DNA from: an uncultured Eubacteriales bacterium
GTDB taxonomy: Bacteria > Bacillota > Clostridia > Oscillospirales > Acutalibacteraceae
Direction of reading: 5' to 3'
Length of the DNA: 55,808 nucleotides
Assembly: GCA_900316345.1 (NCBI GenBank)
Contig: ONCR01000001.1
Location: forward strand, 1 to 55,808
Each line of letters begins with the position of its first letter. Positions within the stretch are counted from its first letter, which is position 1. Below the pieces are notes generated by a model. That model had not been told where the DNA came from. It was given only the letters and a program-made list of their open reading frames with translations, and searched no databases. Shown here in pieces: positions 40,608 through 49,358 of the stretch. The translations under genes were made by a program, and so were the position numbers.

Positions 40608-41996
40608 TTAATGCAACTGGGGGATTATTGCCGTTGAAATGCCGAAGAATACAAGAAGCGAAACGGCGTCAACGATTGTTGTTATAAACGGCGAGCTCAT
40701 AACCGCGGGGTCAAAGCCGATTTTCTTTGCAAGCATAGGCAGCGAACAGCCGATGAATTTTGCAAAAACAATTTCAACGATAAGTGTAAGGCATATTGCA
40801 AGGTCAATAATCAGCGTAATTTCGTCGTTTTTGAAAAGCATTTTATCAATAATCCAGATTTTGCCGAAGTTAACCGCCGCAAGCGTTATTCCGCAGGCAA
40901 GGCCAACCCTTACCTCCTTCCAGACTACCTTGAAATAATCCCTGAAATTAACCTCGCCGAGGGACATTGCGCGTATAATCGTAACGCTTGCCTGGCCGCC
41001 CGAATTACCGCCCGTATCCATAAGCATGGGAATAAACGCGGTAAGAATGGTAAGCGCGGCGAGCTTTGATTCAAAGCCAGTTATTATTGAGCCCGTAAAC
41101 GTTGCCGAAACCATAAGCAGAAGCAGCCACGGGAAACGGCTTTTCCAGGTTTCAAAAACAGAGGTTTTAAGATACGTTTTCTCGGTAGGGAGCATAGCGT
41201 TCATCTTCTGGATATCCTCTGTGTTTTCCTCCTGGATAACGTCGATAGCGTCGTCAACGGTGATAATTCCTACAAGCCTTTCCTCCATATCAACAACGGG
41301 AAGGGCAAGGAAGTCGTATTTTGAAAGCTGCTGGGCGGCGATTTCCTGGTCGTCAAGCGTGTTAACGTAGATTATGTTGGTTTCCATAAATTCGTCTATG
41401 GTGTCCTCATAATCGTGAAGAAGAAGCTCCTTAACCGTTGTAACGCCTATAAGATGACGCGAGCTATCGGTAATGTAGCAGGTATAAATTGTTTCTTTGT
41501 CTACGCCCGTTCGGCGGATTCGCTTAAAGGCATCCTCAACCGTCATACCCTTTTTAAGGTCAACGTATTCGGGCGTCATAATCGAGCCTGATGAATCCTC
41601 GGGGTATTTAAGAAGAGCGTTGATTTCGCGCCTCGTTTCGCTGTCGGTATTCTTTAAAATACGCTTAACAAGCGTCGCCGGCATTTCCTCAATGATATCA
41701 ACCGCGTCGTCTATGTAGATTTCGTCAAGCACCTCGCGAAGCTCGGTATCCGTAATGCCGTGGATAAGCCCCTCCTGAGTATCGGGGTCAAGCTCAACGA
41801 AGGTGTCCGCCGCGTCCTCCTTTGAAAGAAGGCGGAAGAAAAGCAGCTTTTGGTTATCGGGGAATTCCTCAAGAATTTCGGCTATATCGGCGGGGTTTAA
41901 TTCGCTGAAAACCGTCTTGATTTCCTTTAATTCTTTTTTTTCATAATGAGCCTGTATGGTTTCAATAAGCTCCTCTCTGAGCTCCGTTAATTCCAT
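40608..41996 (-). CDS. mgtE: Magnesium transporter MgtE
   Basis: 462 residues. The N-terminal superhelical domain (LNPADIAEILEEFPDNQKLLFFRLL) senses Mg2+, a CBS pair follows (about 135-255), and five membrane helices end the protein. MDTGGNSGGQASVTIIRA is the strongly conserved ion-pathway motif. It is a Mg2+-gated channel; no separate Mg riboswitch is seen, since the gene starts 34 bases after the upstream stop. GAGGTG precedes the ATG. Part of the rpe-led transcript. Confidence 0.95.
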   Translation of the reverse strand: MELTELREELIETIQAHYEKKELKEIKTVFSELNPADIAEILEEFPDNQKLLFFRLLSKEDAADTFVELDPDTQEGLIHGITDTELREVLDEIYIDDAVDIIEEMPATLVKRILKNTDSETRREINALLKYPEDSSGSIMTPEYVDLKKGMTVEDAFKRIRRTGVDKETIYTCYITDSSRHLIGVTTVKELLLHDYEDTIDEFMETNIIYVNTLDDQEIAAQQLSKYDFLALPVVDMEERLVGIITVDDAIDVIQEENTEDIQKMNAMLPTEKTYLKTSVFETWKSRFPWLLLLMVSATFTGSIITGFESKLAALTILTAFIPMLMDTGGNSGGQASVTIIRAMSLGEVNFRDYFKVVWKEVRVGLACGITLAAVNFGKIWIIDKMLFKNDEITLIIDLAICLTLIVEIVFAKFIGCSLPMLAKKIGFDPAVMSSPFITTIVDAVSLLVFFGISTAIIPQLH

Positions 41997-42030
41997 TTTA
42001 ACACCTCATTTCGTCAGTATATCTAAAGGC

Positions 42031-42852
42031 TTAAGCCTCAAAAAAATCCGTTTCGTCAGGGTCCTGCGCCTTAACGGAAAGGCGCTTTAAAACCTTAAGA
42101 AGAATTGCAAAAAACACTATTCCTGAAATGCACGCCGCAAAAACGGTTATAAACAGAGGCTTTCGGTAAAAACGCTCTCCCGTAATTAAAGAGGTAAAGC
42201 CTTCGCGGCTCATCTCCTCCTTTACCTCGGCAAGCGTTTTATCAAGCCTTGTTATCTTAAGCGAATACGCCCTCGTCTGCCCGTTGCCTGCCGTTACGGT
42301 AAGCGTAAATTCGGGCTCCTGCCCTGAGGCAAGCGTTATGGATTTAGGCAAATCGCAGGAGGCGTTGATGTCCTCGGTTACGGCTCTGATATTAAGCTCG
42401 GTTAAATCCGAAGGGATGTAAAGCCTGTATTCCTCATCGCTTCGGCTTATTTCGGGCGAAAGCTCGCAATAGCTGCAGCTAATCTCTTTCAGGTAATTGT
42501 TTTCGCTTTTTGAATCATAGCCGGGGTTTGCGTAATCGAAGCTGTATTCAATGCTTCCGCTGTCAAAGCTAAGCGTAATAAGTATGCCCGATTGGTGCTT
42601 TGCCTCGTCAAGCTTATAGGTAAAAAACAGCTCCGCCTCGCCCTCAATTGAATAGCTTTTAAGCGTGGGGGTAAGGCTTGAATCGTTAAGCGTTACGGTG
42701 TATTCGTTTATTTCGGGCGAAAACTCTCCCTCAATTTCGGCGTTATTAAATTCAACTGAGCCGAGAAGGGGGATGCCCTCCTGCGCTGCTGCCGCGCTAA
42801 ACGCAGGTGCAAGAATAAAAAGCGCCGCTAAAAAAGTTATAAGCCTTCGCAT
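42031..42852 (-). CDS. Exported membrane-anchored protein with cadherin-like beta-sandwich domains
   Basis: 273 residues. A signal peptide (RRLITFLAALFILAPAFSAA) is followed by two beta-sandwich modules of the cadherin-like_12 kind: FSPEINEYTVTLN (about 43-55) and YRLYIPSDLTELNIRA with FTLTVTAGNGQTRAYSLKI. One membrane helix near 235-257 and a short cytoplasmic tail end it. Such domains bind surface polymers or partners. It lies between a DUF4015-like gene and mgtE with short gaps; a role with its neighbour at the cell surface is plausible but not shown. Confidence 0.8.
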   Translation of the reverse strand: MRRLITFLAALFILAPAFSAAAAQEGIPLLGSVEFNNAEIEGEFSPEINEYTVTLNDSSLTPTLKSYSIEGEAELFFTYKLDEAKHQSGILITLSFDSGSIEYSFDYANPGYDSKSENNYLKEISCSYCELSPEISRSDEEYRLYIPSDLTELNIRAVTEDINASCDLPKSITLASGQEPEFTLTVTAGNGQTRAYSLKITRLDKTLAEVKEEMSREGFTSLITGERFYRKPLFITVFAACISGIVFFAILLKVLKRLSVKAQDPDETDFFEA

Positions 42853-42860
42853 ATTTCACC

Positions 42861-43913
42861 TCAGCTTTCGGTTATATAAGCCGTTATGCCTTTTTCTTCA
42901 AGAAATGCTTTGTAGCTTTCTTCCTCTAAATCGGTTTTAATAATAAGAACGCTGTTTTCTCCGAGCTTCGGGAATTTAGAAATATCGTTTTTAATCCCCG
43001 CTTCGTTTATATCTCCGCTTTCGGCGTCAAAGCCCTTAAGCTCAACGCTTACAGCCTTGTAAAATCTTAATTCGCCCTCAATATCGTTATTAAGCCTCGA
43101 GGTCAGCTTTGAAAAATAATCGGTTTCGTTAACGGTACAGCCGTCAAGAACAATATCCGTAATCCCCATTGAGCTGAGCTCGTTTATGATGTCTTTAATA
43201 TAGGAATAGGCCGTTTCGCTTTCGGGGTCAAGATAGGTGTTTCCGTCGGAATCCCTGAAAAGCTTTTTTTTGCCCGTCAGTGCCGCTTCGTCATAAAGCT
43301 TCGGAAGGGCGTTATCAAGGTAAGTATAAACCCTTGCAACGGGGATAATATCGTTTTCCTTAATCATTTTAAACGAGTCCGCAGGCTTTACGCCCTCTGC
43401 GCTGATAAGCGAAAAGGTTGAAACCGTTGTAAGATTGCTTAAGTAGCCGATAGTTCCGTCAGCGCGTTTAGCGTCAAACATAATCGCGGTTTTACCGTCC
43501 TTCTGCGCCTCGGTAATCACGGATGTAAGCATAACTCCGCCATCAAGCGCAACCGAAGGGACTATCCTTCCGCTGAAGCTCAGCGATATTTCGGACGCCG
43601 CCGATTTTTTCTGCGCCGCGGCAATGCTGTTTTGAACGGGCTTTGCCCTGCGCTGCATATGAACGTCCGCAATGAAAAAGCCGGTAAAAACAAGAACGGC
43701 CGCAAGAAATATGCTAAGCGCAGTAAGCTTCTTTTTTTGCGCTCTTTTGCGCTTGATAAATTCGCTGCTTCTCGAATTATCAGCCTTAACAAACTTGTTT
43801 GAGCCCTTGTCGGAATCCGAATACTTATCGGCAAAATCAATGGGACGCCCAACCTCGGGCTCCGTCCATTTTCTTCCGCGGTTTTTGTTATTGTAAAATC
43901 TTCTTCGTTTCAT
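42861..43913 (-). CDS. Membrane-anchored DUF4015-like (glycoside-hydrolase-type barrel) protein
   Basis: 350 residues. A basic cytoplasmic head (first ~60 residues), one membrane helix (about 62-85), then an extracellular domain. AIMFDAKRADGTIGYLSN and IPVARVYTYLDNALPKLYDE resemble DUF4015, a TIM-barrel family predicted to be glycosyl hydrolases; SSMGITDIVLDGCT would be a later strand. Catalytic residues cannot be assigned. The ATG follows the rpe stop by five bases with no clear ribosome site, so translation is probably coupled to rpe. Together with the next gene it forms an uncharacterised surface pair. Confidence 0.7.
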   Translation of the reverse strand: MKRRRFYNNKNRGRKWTEPEVGRPIDFADKYSDSDKGSNKFVKADNSRSSEFIKRKRAQKKKLTALSIFLAAVLVFTGFFIADVHMQRRAKPVQNSIAAAQKKSAASEISLSFSGRIVPSVALDGGVMLTSVITEAQKDGKTAIMFDAKRADGTIGYLSNLTTVSTFSLISAEGVKPADSFKMIKENDIIPVARVYTYLDNALPKLYDEAALTGKKKLFRDSDGNTYLDPESETAYSYIKDIINELSSMGITDIVLDGCTVNETDYFSKLTSRLNNDIEGELRFYKAVSVELKGFDAESGDINEAGIKNDISKFPKLGENSVLIIKTDLEEESYKAFLEEKGITAYITES

Positions 43914-43918
43914 TTTAT

Positions 43919-44563
43919 TTACGCATTTTCAGCGTTGCTTCTTAAAACGCTGATTGTTTCCTTCGGGCTTTCGCTTTTGAATACCGCGCTTCCGGCAACA
44001 AATACGTTAGCGCCTGCCCTTGCGGCAATCTTAATCGTTTCGGGGTTAACGCCGCCGTCAACCTCAATATCGCCCTTATAACCGAGCTCGCGAAGCTTTT
44101 CAATTTTAGGCATAACGCCCTCCATAAAGCTCTGGCCTCCGAAGCCGGGCTCAACCGTCATAATAAGCACCATTGCAAGGTCGTCAAGATAGGGGATAAC
44201 CTCCTCAACGGGGGTGCCGGGCTTAACGGCTATCGCAGCCTTTTTGCCGAGGCTTAAAATTTTATCAACAGTTTCGCGCGTGTTGCTTTCGCTTTCAACG
44301 TGAAAACAGATTATATCCGCCCCTGCTTTTGCAAAATCCTCGGCGTATTTTAGCGGGTTACTAATCATAAGATGAACGTCAAACGGAACGCCGCAAACCT
44401 TTTTAATTGCCGCTACAACGGGCGCGCCGATTGAAATGTTCGGAACGAAGTGGCCGTCCATAACGTCAACGTGAATTAAATCGGAGCTTTCAATTTTCTT
44501 AAGCTCGCTTTCAAGATTTGCATAATCGCTTGCCAGAATTGACGGCGAGATTTTCATATCCAT
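43919..44563 (-). CDS. rpe: Ribulose-phosphate 3-epimerase
   Basis: 214 residues. KISPSILASDYANLESELKK, HVDVMDGHFVPNISIG (metal-binding His and Asp), VMTVEPGFGGQ and EVDGGVNPET are complete. It interconverts ribulose-5-phosphate and xylulose-5-phosphate. GGAG lies six bases before the ATG. It leads the rpe-DUF4015-cadherin-mgtE transcript. Confidence 0.97.
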   Translation of the reverse strand: MDMKISPSILASDYANLESELKKIESSDLIHVDVMDGHFVPNISIGAPVVAAIKKVCGVPFDVHLMISNPLKYAEDFAKAGADIICFHVESESNTRETVDKILSLGKKAAIAVKPGTPVEEVIPYLDDLAMVLIMTVEPGFGGQSFMEGVMPKIEKLRELGYKGDIEVDGGVNPETIKIAARAGANVFVAGSAVFKSESPKETISVLRSNAENA

Positions 44564-44590
44564 AGACTACTCCATTTAATTATTTTTTAT

Positions 44591-44619
44591 TATTATACAA
44601 TTATAGTACGCATAAATCA
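44591..44619 (-). promoter_or_regulatory. rpe promoter
   Basis: On the minus strand TTGATT (44619-44614) and TATAAT (44596-44591) have a 17-base spacer, 28 bases before the ATG. Confidence 0.7.
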
Positions 44620-44724
44620 AGGCGAAATATAATTGTATAAACATACAATAAAATGAATATATATTTGTGATAATATACACAAAAAATGCAAAAAATGCTG
44701 ATAAATTTGAATAATAATACAAAA

Positions 44725-44766
44725 ATTAATGAATATTATTGCATTTTTATTCATTAATGATATAAT
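44725..44766 (+). promoter_or_regulatory. argGH promoter with ArgR-box-like inverted repeat
   Basis: TTGCAT (44739-44744) and TATAAT (44761-44766) are 16 bases apart. ATTAATGAAT (44725-44734) and ATTCATTAAT (44749-44758) form a 10-bp perfect inverted repeat spanning the -35 box; its TGAAT/ATTCA halves resemble ArgR boxes. Further TGAAT half-sites lie upstream near 44653 and 44708. Confidence 0.6.
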
Positions 44767-44802
44767 GTATACAGAAAGTGAAAACGAAAGGAAGAAACAC
44801 GT

Positions 44803-46038
44803 ATGGCTAAAAAGGAAATCAAAAAAGTAGTTCTTGCATATTCGGGAGGACTTGATACGTCGATTATTATTCCGTGGCTTAAGGAAAACTATAACAACTG
44901 CGAGGTTATCGCGGTAAGCGGCGACGTTGGCCAGGGAACGGAGCTTGACGGCCTTGAGGAGAAGGCGATTAAAACGGGAGCTTCAAAGCTTTATGTTCTT
45001 GACCTTAAAGACGACTATGTTGAAAACTATATCTTCCCCTGCCTTAAGGCGGGAGCAGATTACGAAAGCTATCTTCTCGGAACCTCGCACGCACGCCCAT
45101 GCATAGCTAAGGGCCTTGCCGAAATTGCAAAGAAAGAGGGCGCCGACGCTATCTGCCACGGCTGTACGGGCAAGGGCAACGACCAGGTTCGTTTTGAGCT
45201 TACTTTAAAAGCGTTTGCACCCGAAATGGAAATCATCGCCCCGTGGCGAGTATGGGATATAAAGTCGCGTGAGGAGGAAATCGAGTACGCCGAGGCGCAT
45301 AACATCCCTCTTAAAATTAACCGTGAAACTAACTATTCAAAGGATAAAAACGTTTGGCATCTTTCACACGAAGGCCTTGACCTTGAGGACCCTGCAAACG
45401 AGCCCACCTATCTTAAGGACGGCTTTCTTGAAATGGGCGTAGCTCCCGAGCAGGCGCCGGACGAGCCTACTTATATTACAATTCATTTTGAAAAGGGCGT
45501 TCCTACAGCCGTTGACGGCAAGGAAATGAAGCCCCTTGCAATCGTTGAAAAGCTTAACGAGCTTGGCGGAAAGAACGGTATAGGCCTTCTTGATATAGTT
45601 GAAAACCGCCTTGTAGGTATGAAGAGCCGCGGCGTATATGAAACGCCGGGCGGTGAAATTCTTTATAAAGCGCACGAATTGCTTGAAATGATTACGCTTG
45701 ATAAGGAAACCTCTCATTACAAAAAGCTCGTTGCCCAGAAGTTCGGCGAGCTCGTTTATAACGGCCTCTGGTTTACTCCGCTTCGCGAAGCGCTTTCGGC
45801 ATTCGTTGATAAAACGCAGGAAACCGTTACGGGCGACGTTAAGCTCAAGCTTTACAAGGGCAACGTTATGAACGCAGGCATTACCTCGCCTTACAGCCTT
45901 TACGATGAAAACATCGCATCCTTCGGCGAGGACGGCGGAGCGTATAACCAGGCTGATTCCGCAGGCTTTATTAATCTGTTCGGCCTTTCAATTAAGGTAA
46001 AAGCAATGCTTGATAAGAAACGCGAAAACAAAGGATAA
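44803..46038 (+). CDS. argG: Argininosuccinate synthase
   Basis: 411 residues. [18 protein letters not shown] is the ATP pyrophosphatase P-loop; [33 protein letters not shown] and [20 protein letters not shown] are conserved substrate motifs. It joins citrulline and aspartate with ATP, the penultimate step of arginine synthesis. argH follows after four bases. The AT-rich upstream region carries an ArgR-box-like repeat. Confidence 0.98.
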   Translation: MAKKEIKKVVLAYSGGLDTSIIIPWLKENYNNCEVIAVSGDVGQGTELDGLEEKAIKTGASKLYVLDLKDDYVENYIFPCLKAGADYESYLLGTSHARPCIAKGLAEIAKKEGADAICHGCTGKGNDQVRFELTLKAFAPEMEIIAPWRVWDIKSREEEIEYAEAHNIPLKINRETNYSKDKNVWHLSHEGLDLEDPANEPTYLKDGFLEMGVAPEQAPDEPTYITIHFEKGVPTAVDGKEMKPLAIVEKLNELGGKNGIGLLDIVENRLVGMKSRGVYETPGGEILYKAHELLEMITLDKETSHYKKLVAQKFGELVYNGLWFTPLREALSAFVDKTQETVTGDVKLKLYKGNVMNAGITSPYSLYDENIASFGEDGGAYNQADSAGFINLFGLSIKVKAMLDKKRENKG

Positions 46039-46042
46039 TTAT

Positions 46043-47422
46043 ATGGCACAGTTATGGAAGGGGCGCTTCAAAAAGGAGCTCGCCAAGGAAACAAACGATT
46101 TTAATTCCTCAATAAGCTTTGATTCAAAAATGTTTGAAGAGGATATAAAGGGCTCAATCGCCCATGCCGCAATGCTCGGCAAGGCAGGTATCATTGATAA
46201 AAGCGAAAGCGAAAAAATAGTTGCGGAGCTTGCCGTTATTCTTGACGATATAAAATCGGGTAAGCTTAATATCGATATGCAATCAGAGGATATTCACACC
46301 TTTGTTGAGGGCGAGCTTACCTCACGCCTCGGCGATACGGGTAAGCGGCTCCATACGGCGCGCTCGCGTAACGACCAGGTTGCGCTTGATATAAGGCTTT
46401 ACCTGAAAAAAGAAGCCGAAACTATTATCGGTATGCTCAAAAGGCTTGTTCTTGTTCTTTGCGACAAGGCGGGGGCAAATAAGAATACGATTATGCCGGG
46501 ATATACCCACCTTCAGCGCGCACAGCCTATTACCTTCGGCCACCACCTTATGGCTTATGCGGCAATGCTGCTTCGTGATATAGAACGCCTTGAGGACGCT
46601 TGCGCCCGAATGAACGTGCTTCCGCTTGGCTCGGGCGCTCTCGCCGGAACAACCTATCCGATTGACAGGGGCTTTGTTGCCGATTACCTCGGTTTCGATT
46701 CGGTTTCTCAAAATTCGCTTGACGGCGTTTCGGACCGCGATTTTTGCCTTGAGCTTGCCTCTGCGCTTTCGATAGTTATGGTTCATCTTTCGCGTTTCAG
46801 CGAGGAAATCATTATGTGGTGCTCGTGGGAATTTAAGTTTGTTGAGCTTGACGACGCCTTTTCCACCGGCTCGTCAATTATGCCGCAGAAAAAGAACCCC
46901 GATATTGCGGAGCTTGTACGCGGAAAAAGCGGAAGGGTTTTCGGAAATTTGACTGCGCTTCTAACCGTAATGAAGGGAATTCCCCTTGCGTATAATAAGG
47001 ATATGCAGGAGGATAAGGAGGCTGTTTTTGATTCGGTTGAAACGGTTAAAATGTGTCTTAACGCCTTCACCCCGATGATTGAAACGATGACGGTTTTAAA
47101 GGATAATATGCGCGCCGCGGCGGCAAAGGGCTTTATTAATGCAACCGATTGCGCGGATTACCTTGTAGGCAAGGGGCTTCCCTTCCGCGACGCATATAAG
47201 GCTACGGGAGAGCTTGTTGCGCTTTGTATTGATAAGGGCTTAACGCTTGAAACGCTTCCGCTTGAAGATTACAAGGCGGTTTGCGCGCTTTTCGATGAAG
47301 GAGTTTATACCGCTATTAACCTTGAAAAATGCGTTAACGACAGGCTTTCTGAGGGCGGGCCCTCACCGCAGAGCGTAATGAAGCAAATTGAATTTGCAAA
47401 AAATAAAATCAATGCGGAATGA
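46043..47422 (+). CDS. argH: Argininosuccinate lyase
   Basis: 459 residues from the ATG at 46043; the longer frame from 46010 would run into argG and has no support. LWKGRFKKELAKETNDFNSS, TARSRNDQVALDIRLYL and GSSIMPQKKNPDIAELVRGK (the flexible catalytic serine loop) are all present. It splits argininosuccinate into arginine and fumarate. The terminator stem begins at its stop codon. Confidence 0.98.
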   Translation: MAQLWKGRFKKELAKETNDFNSSISFDSKMFEEDIKGSIAHAAMLGKAGIIDKSESEKIVAELAVILDDIKSGKLNIDMQSEDIHTFVEGELTSRLGDTGKRLHTARSRNDQVALDIRLYLKKEAETIIGMLKRLVLVLCDKAGANKNTIMPGYTHLQRAQPITFGHHLMAYAAMLLRDIERLEDACARMNVLPLGSGALAGTTYPIDRGFVADYLGFDSVSQNSLDGVSDRDFCLELASALSIVMVHLSRFSEEIIMWCSWEFKFVELDDAFSTGSSIMPQKKNPDIAELVRGKSGRVFGNLTALLTVMKGIPLAYNKDMQEDKEAVFDSVETVKMCLNAFTPMIETMTVLKDNMRAAAAKGFINATDCADYLVGKGLPFRDAYKATGELVALCIDKGLTLETLPLEDYKAVCALFDEGVYTAINLEKCVNDRLSEGGPSPQSVMKQIEFAKNKINAE

Positions 47423-47446
47423 CAATTGTCATTCTGCATTTTTTGT
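47411..47446 (+). terminator. argGH terminator overlapping the argH stop
   Basis: AATGCGGAATGAC pairs with GTCATTCTGCATT around an AATT loop, followed by six T. The stop codon TGA lies inside the left arm. Confidence 0.85.
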
Positions 47447-47460
47447 GTTAAAATCGTTAT

Positions 47461-47958
47461 ATGGAAAACAACAACAGAAAACCTAACAGGCTCAAAGAAT
47501 ACAATTATTCAGCTAACGGCGCGTATTTCATAACAATTTGCGTTAAAAATATGAAGTGCGTGTTATCCAAGATAACTGTAGGGGAGGGCCTCTGCGCCCT
47601 CCCGAGAGTAGAGCTGTCAAAAATCGGATATGAGGTTGAAAAGGCAATTAATTACATTGATAATACATATCGTTTTACAAAAGTTAAATCATTTGTTATT
47701 ATGCCAAATCATATTCACTTACTTATTCAGATTGAAAAGCCTCAGGGAATAATGACGGGAGGGCACGGAGACCCTCCCCTACAAAGCATAATCGGGGCTT
47801 TTAAATCATATACTAACAGCAAATACAACGGTTTGTTATGGCAACGCTCATATTATGACCATATTGTAAGAAACGAAGAGGATATGTATTATCACCTTCA
47901 GTATATTGAGGAAAACCCTAAGAAGTGGCTTATCGGAAAAGATAAATATTATATATGA
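47461..47958 (+). CDS. REP-associated tyrosine transposase (RAYT, Y1 family)
   Basis: 165 residues. FVIMPNHIHLLIQIE holds the His-x-His metal motif of HUH enzymes, and LWQRSYYDHIVRNEEDMYYHL the catalytic tyrosine region. A few residues before the N-terminal strand GAYFITICVKNMKCVL are present as usual. Such proteins nick single-stranded DNA at REP palindromes. Two stretches of the ORF, 47577-47604 (encoding VGEGLCALP) and 47756-47783 (encoding GGHGDPPL), are themselves copies of the GGGAGGGC palindrome also found between genes at 18431 and 29667. There is no clear ribosome site; the stop overlaps the next gene by four bases. Confidence 0.9.
   Translation: MENNNRKPNRLKEYNYSANGAYFITICVKNMKCVLSKITVGEGLCALPRVELSKIGYEVEKAINYIDNTYRFTKVKSFVIMPNHIHLLIQIEKPQGIMTGGHGDPPLQSIIGAFKSYTNSKYNGLLWQRSYYDHIVRNEEDMYYHLQYIEENPKKWLIGKDKYYI
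47577..47604 (+). repeat. REP-like palindrome inside the RAYT gene, copy A
   Basis: TGTAGGGGAGGGC, spacer, GCCCTCCCG. It is in frame within the transposase ORF and matches 29667-29694 at 25 of 28 bases. Confidence 0.8.
47756..47783 (-). repeat. REP-like palindrome inside the RAYT gene, copy B (inverted)
   Basis: Its reverse complement matches copy A at 25 of 28 bases, so the gene carries an inverted pair of units 151 bases apart. Confidence 0.8.
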
Positions 47959-48800
47959 GAACTATTGAATTTATAATTGACGAAAAAAATGAAGGCGTAA
48001 AAATACGTAGCTTTCTACGCTCGTTCGGCGTTTCAACTGCGCTGCTGACAAAGCTGAAAAATTCCGAAAACGGGATAACCGTAAACGGAAGCTTTGCGCG
48101 CACGATTGACCCTTTGCACACGGGCGACGTTTTAAAAATCAATATTGAAAACAGCGGAAAAATGCCCGAGCCGGTTAAAATGGACGTTGACGTTGTTTAT
48201 GAGGACGAGGATTTAATCGTTTTTAACAAGCCGCCGCATATGCCCGTTCATGAAAGCAGGCACCATATCGGCGACACTCTTTCAAATTTCGCCTCGTATT
48301 ATCTTGGCGAAAACGGCGCGTTCCGTGCGGTTTACAGGCTTGATAACGATACAAGCGGGCTTGTTCTTGTTGCAAAAAATATGTTTGTTGCCGGTAAGCT
48401 TGCAGGCGCAATAAAAAAGGATTATTACGCCGTTGCCTGCGGAATAATTGAAAATGACGGCGTAATTGATAAGCCGATTGCCCGCTGTTCAAACAGTATA
48501 ATTAAACGCGAGGTAAGGGAGGACGGCGCTTTTGCCGTAACGCATTATGAGGTTGTCAGCGTTAAGGGCAATACAACGCTGGTTAAGCTTAACCTTGAAA
48601 CCGGGAGAACTCACCAGATTCGCGTTCATATGGAATATATTGGCCATCCCCTTTTGGGCGACACGCTTTACGGCACGCCGAGCGAAGCAATAGCTCGCCA
48701 GGCGCTTCACTGCAAGGATATTTATTTTACCCATCCCGTAACCGAAAAGGAAATGCATATTACCTGCGATTACCCAACGGATATTAAAAATATTATTTAA
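47955..48800 (+). CDS. RluA-family pseudouridine synthase
   Basis: 281 residues. An S4-like N-terminus (VKIRSFLRSFGVSTALLTKL, ITVNGSF) is followed by the catalytic domain with VYRLDNDTSGLVLVAKN (catalytic Asp) and LETGRTHQIRVHMEYIGHPLLGD. It isomerises uridines in rRNA or tRNA; RluD-like architecture suggests 23S rRNA. It overlaps the RAYT stop as ATGA and has only a weak ribosome site, so it may depend on translation of the transposase gene. An independent upstream start is not seen. Confidence 0.92.
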   Translation: MRTIEFIIDEKNEGVKIRSFLRSFGVSTALLTKLKNSENGITVNGSFARTIDPLHTGDVLKINIENSGKMPEPVKMDVDVVYEDEDLIVFNKPPHMPVHESRHHIGDTLSNFASYYLGENGAFRAVYRLDNDTSGLVLVAKNMFVAGKLAGAIKKDYYAVACGIIENDGVIDKPIARCSNSIIKREVREDGAFAVTHYEVVSVKGNTTLVKLNLETGRTHQIRVHMEYIGHPLLGDTLYGTPSEAIARQALHCKDIYFTHPVTEKEMHITCDYPTDIKNII

Positions 48801-48849
48801 TGCTTGAAATATCCGCAAAATATAGTATTATATTATTGAGGTGAAAAAT

Positions 48850-49320
48850 ATGAAAATTACTCCGGGCGCACAGATTAATTACGATATTCTTAAGCCGGGC
48901 ATTTATATCAACCGTATTGATGACGATATCACTACCTACGATATAGTTATGAAGGCGTCGAATACCGGCGATTATCTTACAAACTCCGCGCTTCATACAA
49001 TTGAACACATTTTTAAGGATTACGTTAAGGATACCGAATTCGGCGACAGCATTATCTATTTCGGCCCAACGGGAAGCAGAACGGGCTTCAGGCTTTTAAC
49101 AAGAAGGTTAACCGATAATTATTCAATTCAGCTTATCAGGGACGCCTTTGAGCATATTTCCGAATTCTGGGGAAGAATTCCGCGCGCTTCACATACCGAG
49201 TGCGCCAACTGCCTTGAGCATAACCTTCCTCAGGCAAAGGAGGAAGCAAAGGAATTTCTTGAAGTTATTAAGGCTTGGACAAAGGAAGATTTAAAATATC
49301 CGGCCGCAGAAACGGAATAA
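48850..49320 (+). CDS. luxS: LuxS-like S-ribosylhomocysteine lyase lacking the catalytic cysteine
   Basis: 156 residues from the ATG at 48850 (GAGGTG upstream). The overall fold is LuxS: LKPGIYINR, the metal motif HTIEH, YFGPTGSRTGF, and the third metal ligand in ECANCLEHNLPQAKEEAKEF. In functional LuxS the middle motif reads GPMGCRTGF, whose Cys is the general acid/base; here the codon is AGC (Ser). The N-terminal region is a little short as well. LuxS converts S-ribosylhomocysteine into homocysteine and the AI-2 precursor. With Ser the activity is doubtful: it may be inactive, slow, or changed in substrate. Confidence 0.88.
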   Translation: MKITPGAQINYDILKPGIYINRIDDDITTYDIVMKASNTGDYLTNSALHTIEHIFKDYVKDTEFGDSIIYFGPTGSRTGFRLLTRRLTDNYSIQLIRDAFEHISEFWGRIPRASHTECANCLEHNLPQAKEEAKEFLEVIKAWTKEDLKYPAAETE

Positions 49321-49324
49321 ACTT

Positions 49325-49358
49325 AAAAAAGACTGATGCGCGCATCAGTCTTTTTTTT
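49325..49358. terminator. Bidirectional terminator between luxS and the esterase
   Basis: GACTGATGCG/CGCATCAGTC (49331-49350) is a perfect palindrome with an A-tract before and a T-tract after. Confidence 0.9.

Noticed and set aside
41997..42030. Magnesium riboswitch before mgtE
   Set aside because: Only 34 bases separate mgtE from the upstream stop, too short for an M-box or ykoK-type leader.
47577..47604. Intrinsic terminator within the RAYT gene
   Set aside because: The stem is strong but no T-tract follows and the reading frame stays open; it is better explained as a REP-type repeat.
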